Assembly (NCBI GenBank): GCA_013400155.1
Contig: VXBM01000016.1
Coordinates: 877,846-941,845 of the forward strand
Length of the DNA: 64,000 nucleotides
Direction: 5' to 3'
From: Helopsaltes ochotensis
Taxonomy: Eukaryota; Chordata; Aves; Passeriformes; Locustellidae
Shown here: positions 59,501-64,000 of the stretch, piece after piece
How the letters are laid out: each line of letters starts with the position of its first letter
How positions within the stretch are numbered: position 1 is the stretch's first letter
Program-made: the position numbers and the translations under genes
The notes under the pieces: generated by a model
The model's database searches: none
The model's input: only the letters and a program-made list of their open reading frames with translations
What the model was told of the DNA's origin: nothing

Positions 59501-62500
59501 TGCTATAGGAGCTGTATCCACCTTTCCCAAAATTTGAACTTGCACAGAATCAAGAGTCGTGGCTGAAGCCTGGTGCTAAATATAGCAGCTCCTCAGAAGG
59601 TTGATTTGTACTTCTCAAACTGGTTTATCAAGTCTCAACAACATGCAGCTACTCTCCTACTCTAATCAAAAGCTTCACTTATCTCCTTTCCTTGAGTAGT
59701 ACTTCACTCCTTTCATTATTCATGTCACATTTGTGCCAAATTGTGCTTTCATCCCAACAAAGCTCATGCTTATGTGTTAATTCACAAATATCACTTAATG
59801 ATGAAATGAAACTACAGCCAAAGCTCTGCCCAAAATACATCACAGTATTTTGATGGTACACTGGAAATTTTGGCAATGGGTTTCCCTCCCCAGCTGGGAG
59901 ATAACTGGCCAAATTGTCACTAACTGTGTGACCCAGTATCACATATGAGGCTTACATGGCTTCAGAACCCCATAATCTAACAGTTAAGTAAGAAGAAGGG
60001 AATATCTGTTCTGGACAATTTTACTAGCCACATGTGGTTTTTTTCTCTCAGACTGAAAATGCCAAAGGACTCTTAGTGATCCCATCTAATCTGATGAGAA
60101 GCACCCGGAATGACACAACTGCCATCTCGCCTGGAATTGATCAAAAAAACATTCTTTTTTTGCACGAAAGCTCCATATGCTCGAGTGCCTCTTTCAAAAC
60201 CACAGCATCTAGCCTTTGTTGGCTGGCCACTGCTCCTGCCTACCTCTGAACTACACATTCTGGAAAGGGAAAAAAAACCACCAAACTTCAGGAGGTTTTT
60301 TGTCTGAGCTTTCCCCAGCTTTGTCCCCTTGCCAGCTCCCTGCATTCTTTTTCCAACTGAGTTTGTGTAATAATTTCGATGACTACTCAAGCTGTATCTC
60401 CTCTCTTGAATTTCAGTTAAATGTGACTTACAAGGCAGAACTGCTGTTCTGCTCAACAGTATTGTTCTCTGCTACCCACTCATTCTCTTGTCCTTAACCT
60501 GTGGGGCAGGAGTGCAGGAAACAGGGCTCTCACACCTCACTCACTGTCTTCAGCAGCAGGTGACCACCAAAGCACTGCTTCTAACAGAAAGGCATTCTCT
60601 GAGTGATTCCCTGTAAAACAGATCTTTCCAAGCAACATACTGCCTTCCTAATGATTTCAGTAACAAAATCACAGATACCAGCAATGAGGCACAAGCTTCC
60701 AGAGAATTTCCTCACCTTTTCCCTGTATTTCTGCATCTCTTTGTGCTTTGAAAGGAATAAAACAAATGCTCCTTGTAGACATTTGGGCAGCTGACAAACA
60801 TTGCGGCCAGAATTCGGGAATCTGATTTTCTACAGACGACTTTCTCTACAATAGCTGGGTTTATGTCTGTATGTCTACCTTTAAATACACAGACACAAAA
60901 GAAAACCCTGAGAAAAGTGGCAAAATCAGTGCACTTAACTGTAAACTGTAAACTATTAAAGACATTCCTATAGGTTATTGCTATAAATCACCGAACTTAC
61001 AGTTTTAGTTTCCTTCCATTTCTCTAATGAAAGTTGTAAAATATATTCTGTCCATGAGACAGGCTACTAAAGATTAACTCCTTTATTCTTGATAAGAAGT
61101 ACAACTTCTGGCATTTTCTGCGGTTATAGTTTGCAAAAGCAAGAAGCCTGATTTCCCCACTAGTCTCATTTCTCTGTTCTTGTTCTTTTGAAAACCTAAT
61201 TATGCAATATCACCAATCCAACTCAAACCTTTCTGGTTTCTGTAGTGACCAAAATTACTTGGCATTGAAAACCCTGTTGGGGCAAATCATGAAATCTGAT
61301 ATTGTTCGATACCATCATTACTGCAATTGGCATTTCAGGGCAACTAGGCAGACAAGGGGATACAGAGCCAGGTTTGCCTTCCCTCTCACCCCAGCCAGAA
61401 CTGATGTGAAGAAACTGCGAAGAGTAAGCTACGTTCCACAACAATCTGGATGATACATGGTTCTGAAGAGAATAGTTTTAAAGAAGAAAGGGAGGCATAT
61501 AACATTGGTTAGCCAGCCATGAAGAGGAAAAAAAGATGAGGAGTTTGGCCAAGAATATGCCGCACTATTACACAGCGGATTGCATTTGCAACTTCCTACA
61601 GCTCAGGCCAGAAAAAGATACTTGGGAAGGTGACGCTCTGGATGTGCCAGAAGTGCCAGCTTCCACTAGCTATTTTTAACTGCAGGAATTTCATTAGAAA
61701 GGATGGCTGCACACAGTTGGTCTTCCTTCCTCTTCATCCTTTCTGCAACTCAGATATCCCAAAGTGCTATCTACCATTACCACTGGCACTCCTCGTGTGC
61801 ATGCACTGGCAGCCCAGGGTCTGCTCCAGCACAGGGTGAGCATCCTGAGCACACATACCAGGACTGAGCATCCTCTTGGAGGAGACCCTGAGCTGGACTC
61901 ATCATAAAGTCAAGAGGAGGAGAGCAAATCAAAAAAGGGAAGCATCATGCTTTGCTGTAATGATTCTGACTTGTGTTGTGTTGCACCGTTAGCCCAAGAG
62001 AAGCAATAAAAGTAATTTCCTGCTCTGCTCTCAACCTGCATAAATTATACCACTGTTTCATTTACTAAAGCATCCCAGAAGTGAGACGGCACAAAGATAT
62101 TTCTGAACTCAGCCTCTCTAGACCTCCTCAGAATGTATTCTCAGGTGCAGATGTTGGTTGTGGTATCATTCCCATGTTCCGGCCCACAGACAAAATATTC
62201 GAGTTGCTACACATATGCTGCCAGCATCCCTACCTTTCTGTGTCCAGCATAATAATCAACTGGGTTAACTTCCAAACTGGAATATTTCTCAGTATGCCAG
62301 TAGTGGAGCCAAAGCACCTGCTCTCATAGCATATTTCCACAAATTCCCTACAGCCTCTTCAAGGAGCATCCAATGCAAAGCAACTCTGCATTGCTATGTA
62401 CATTCTCCTTTATGTGGATATTTACAATGATGTCCAGTTCTAAAAATGAGACAGCTGATAGCCTGACAAAAATTTTCCTGCAGTCCTATTTTTTTTAAGA

Positions 62501-64000
62501 TAAGCATAGAGAACAAGACATGGCTAAACAAGAGAAACAGGTTCACTTGCCACTGACAAGCCAGTGTCTGCCTGTTTTGCTCCCTATCTACAAAACAGCA
62601 TTCTGCATAGTATTTTGCTCATGTTGTAAATAATGTGAGGTGCTTAGCAACTTTTTGTATATGTATACGTGTATATGGAATAAAGTTGTAGGAGACAATA
62701 CCATGACTTGTTACTGACCATGTGTAGCAAAACCAAACAACTCTTGGTATCGCTAGTTTTACTATGAGGTTTTTTTTGTTGCCTGGCACACTACAATCTT
62801 AGAAGGGAATTAAAAACTAAATATTGCCTTTAATCTTCTTTTTATAATATATCTTCATTAAGTACCCCTTGTAATTTAATGCAATTTGTGGCAAATGCTA
62901 ATACTGCTTTGGGCCCACTTTTCCCTGTCAGCTGTATCTCTGTTAAATTATGCATTTCCATCTGGAAAGAAACAGTACAGGACTGTAGGCTCTCTTCCAC
63001 TTAGAGTCAGGAATGGAAAGGGATTTAATTAGATGCTCCGTGGTTGAGAAAAGGACTAGAGTAAAGCCTGGGTGGTCCATGGAATCTTCCACTGGAAAAC
63101 AAGACTGCAAATTGTTCTGTACAAGCCCGCTTCTGTTTGCTCATTTTGTTTACATTGTTTGTTCTTACAGATTAAAATAGACAGTTACCAGGCAGATAAA
63201 CAGTGTTTCCTTCCACGACAATGTTGTCTAGAAGTTGAGAGCAGCATGGGACAATATATGCCTGTGCTTCATTTTTGGCTGCATCACTCCAACTCCCTAT
63301 ATAACTTGGAGCAGAACATTTTTAGCCTGTGCTTCAGTGCACCCAGTCGCTAACATTTTTGTTCCACTTTTCCAATTTGTACAAGGGAGATAATAAAGCT
63401 TTCTGCTCTCCAAGGGGAAAAAGGGTGCATCCAGGTTGCTCCACATTTTCTCAATTGACTGCCAATGCAGAGGGATGGCACTTTTGCAATCCCTCTTGTC
63501 ACTGGATACCTATAAACCCTTAGGCCACTGACCAACAAACTGAAGAAAGTGATGTGTCTTTAGAAGGCCTGAATTAGAAGCAGAAACTCATGAGGAACTA
63601 AGCAAGTCCCATCTAGACTTAACTGTGAGTCAACTCACATGCAGTGATTTCAGTCATGTGCCCTTTCACAGTTCAGCTGAACTTCAGAACATAATAGATG
63701 CAACTTTATTTGTACTTACAGTGGTGATCACTGATTGGAGCGCCTGGCAGATTAACTTATTCCTTATGGTTTTTCTGTTCCAAAATTCAATGGATTCCAT
63801 ATTTGTAAAAGAGGGAATGCAGAAGGCTAAGTCAGAAGGTGGGCTATGACTGGAACTAAACTTATTTATTAACCTATTTGGGTTGCATGTTAAATCAAGG
63901 AAGCCATCATATGCTGTCGTTTTGTGGGATGTTAATGGGAGCTCTGGGCATAATTACTTTGTGTTGGTGTGTCTGAATAAACTCCACTGGTAAGTAAGAT
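56361..64000 (-). other. RBKS terminal intron, second part
   Basis: No RBKS exon, nested gene or RNA gene recognised. Contains a T homopolymer (about 56481-56509), a short TTTC run near 58949-58961 and a possible reversed MIR-like fragment near 58390-58500 ('ctctcatttcacatgataggaaatgaaccc'). An isolated AATAAA at 62679-62684 also occurs. The sequence continues to the window edge without a recognisable upstream exon. Confidence 0.55.
56481..56509 (+). repeat. Poly(T) homopolymer
   Basis: A run of about 28-29 T residues. No SINE or LINE body is recognised beside it. Confidence 0.85.

Larger units (their letters stand above)
49355..64000 (-). other. RBKS gene, 3' end only (partial)
   Basis: Ribokinase gene on the minus strand, represented by its last coding exon (50420-50593), a 3'UTR towards 49355 and at least 13.4 kb of the preceding intron up to the window edge. 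I looked for the upstream coding motifs (GGKGANQC, FNPAPA, LGAEGC, VDTT) on the minus strand to 64000 and did not find them. The remaining exons presumably lie beyond the window. As I recall the human gene also spans around 100 kb and sits tail to tail with MRPL33. Confidence 0.85.

Noticed and set aside
59500..59560. Possible RBKS penultimate exon end (minus-strand frame reading GKVDTA)
   Set aside because: It resembles the KVKAVDTT stretch before the GAGD motif. However, the surrounding residues do not match, no donor follows in the right place, and the LGAEGC motif is absent upstream.
1..64000. CRISPR arrays, operons, phage or plasmid features
   Set aside because: Nothing of the kind is present. 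Base composition, introns, CR1 elements and splice signals all indicate a vertebrate nuclear genome.

Overview
The window is nuclear DNA from a vertebrate, almost certainly a bird. It holds CR1 LINE fragments, a solo LTR that looks like the avian TguLTR5 family, ancient palindromic and MIR-like repeats, GT-AG introns and CpG islands. Genes are sparse and intron-rich, and nothing resembles bacterial or phage organisation. Species, repeat family names and human synteny are from memory. No search was run.

Layout. (1) 1-16320 is intergenic, with only old repeat debris and small symmetric motifs. (2) 16322-17060 is a CpG-rich island, preceded by a 66-base poly(A) run, that carries the selenocysteine tRNA gene (tRNA-Sec, anticodon TCA, 16829-16915). 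Its external Pol III promoter is intact: octamer near -211, PSE near -61 to -43, TATA-like box near -30, and a T5 terminator 36 bp downstream. (3) 17061-41975 is a long gene-free stretch with a full-looking CR1 3' part (27050-28175), an ancient CR1 (31640-32040) and several perfect hairpins. (4) 41980-42955 is a cluster of three CR1 pieces in alternating orientation. It abuts a CpG-rich promoter island interrupted by a 245-base assembly gap (43153-43397). (5) 44184-49167 holds coding exons 2-4 of MRPL33 (mitochondrial ribosomal protein bL33m) on the plus strand. The first exon, predicted to encode eight residues, is missing and is probably in the gap. (6) 49355-64000 is the 3' end of RBKS (ribokinase) on the minus strand. 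Its last coding exon is 50420-50593, its 3'UTR runs towards MRPL33, and the rest is intron containing the solo LTR with a 5-bp target duplication.

MRPL33 and RBKS are convergent, and their predicted 3' ends meet or overlap by about 80 bp. As I recall, the same tail-to-tail order exists on human 2p23, with a long gene-poor gap upstream of MRPL33. The three genes share no obvious pathway: one decodes UGA as selenocysteine, one belongs to the mitochondrial large ribosomal subunit, and one phosphorylates ribose. I found no previously undescribed multi-gene system. The most notable points are the complete tRNA-Sec locus, the overlapping MRPL33/RBKS 3' ends, the gap over the MRPL33 first exon, and a few statistically unusual perfect palindromes in non-coding DNA.
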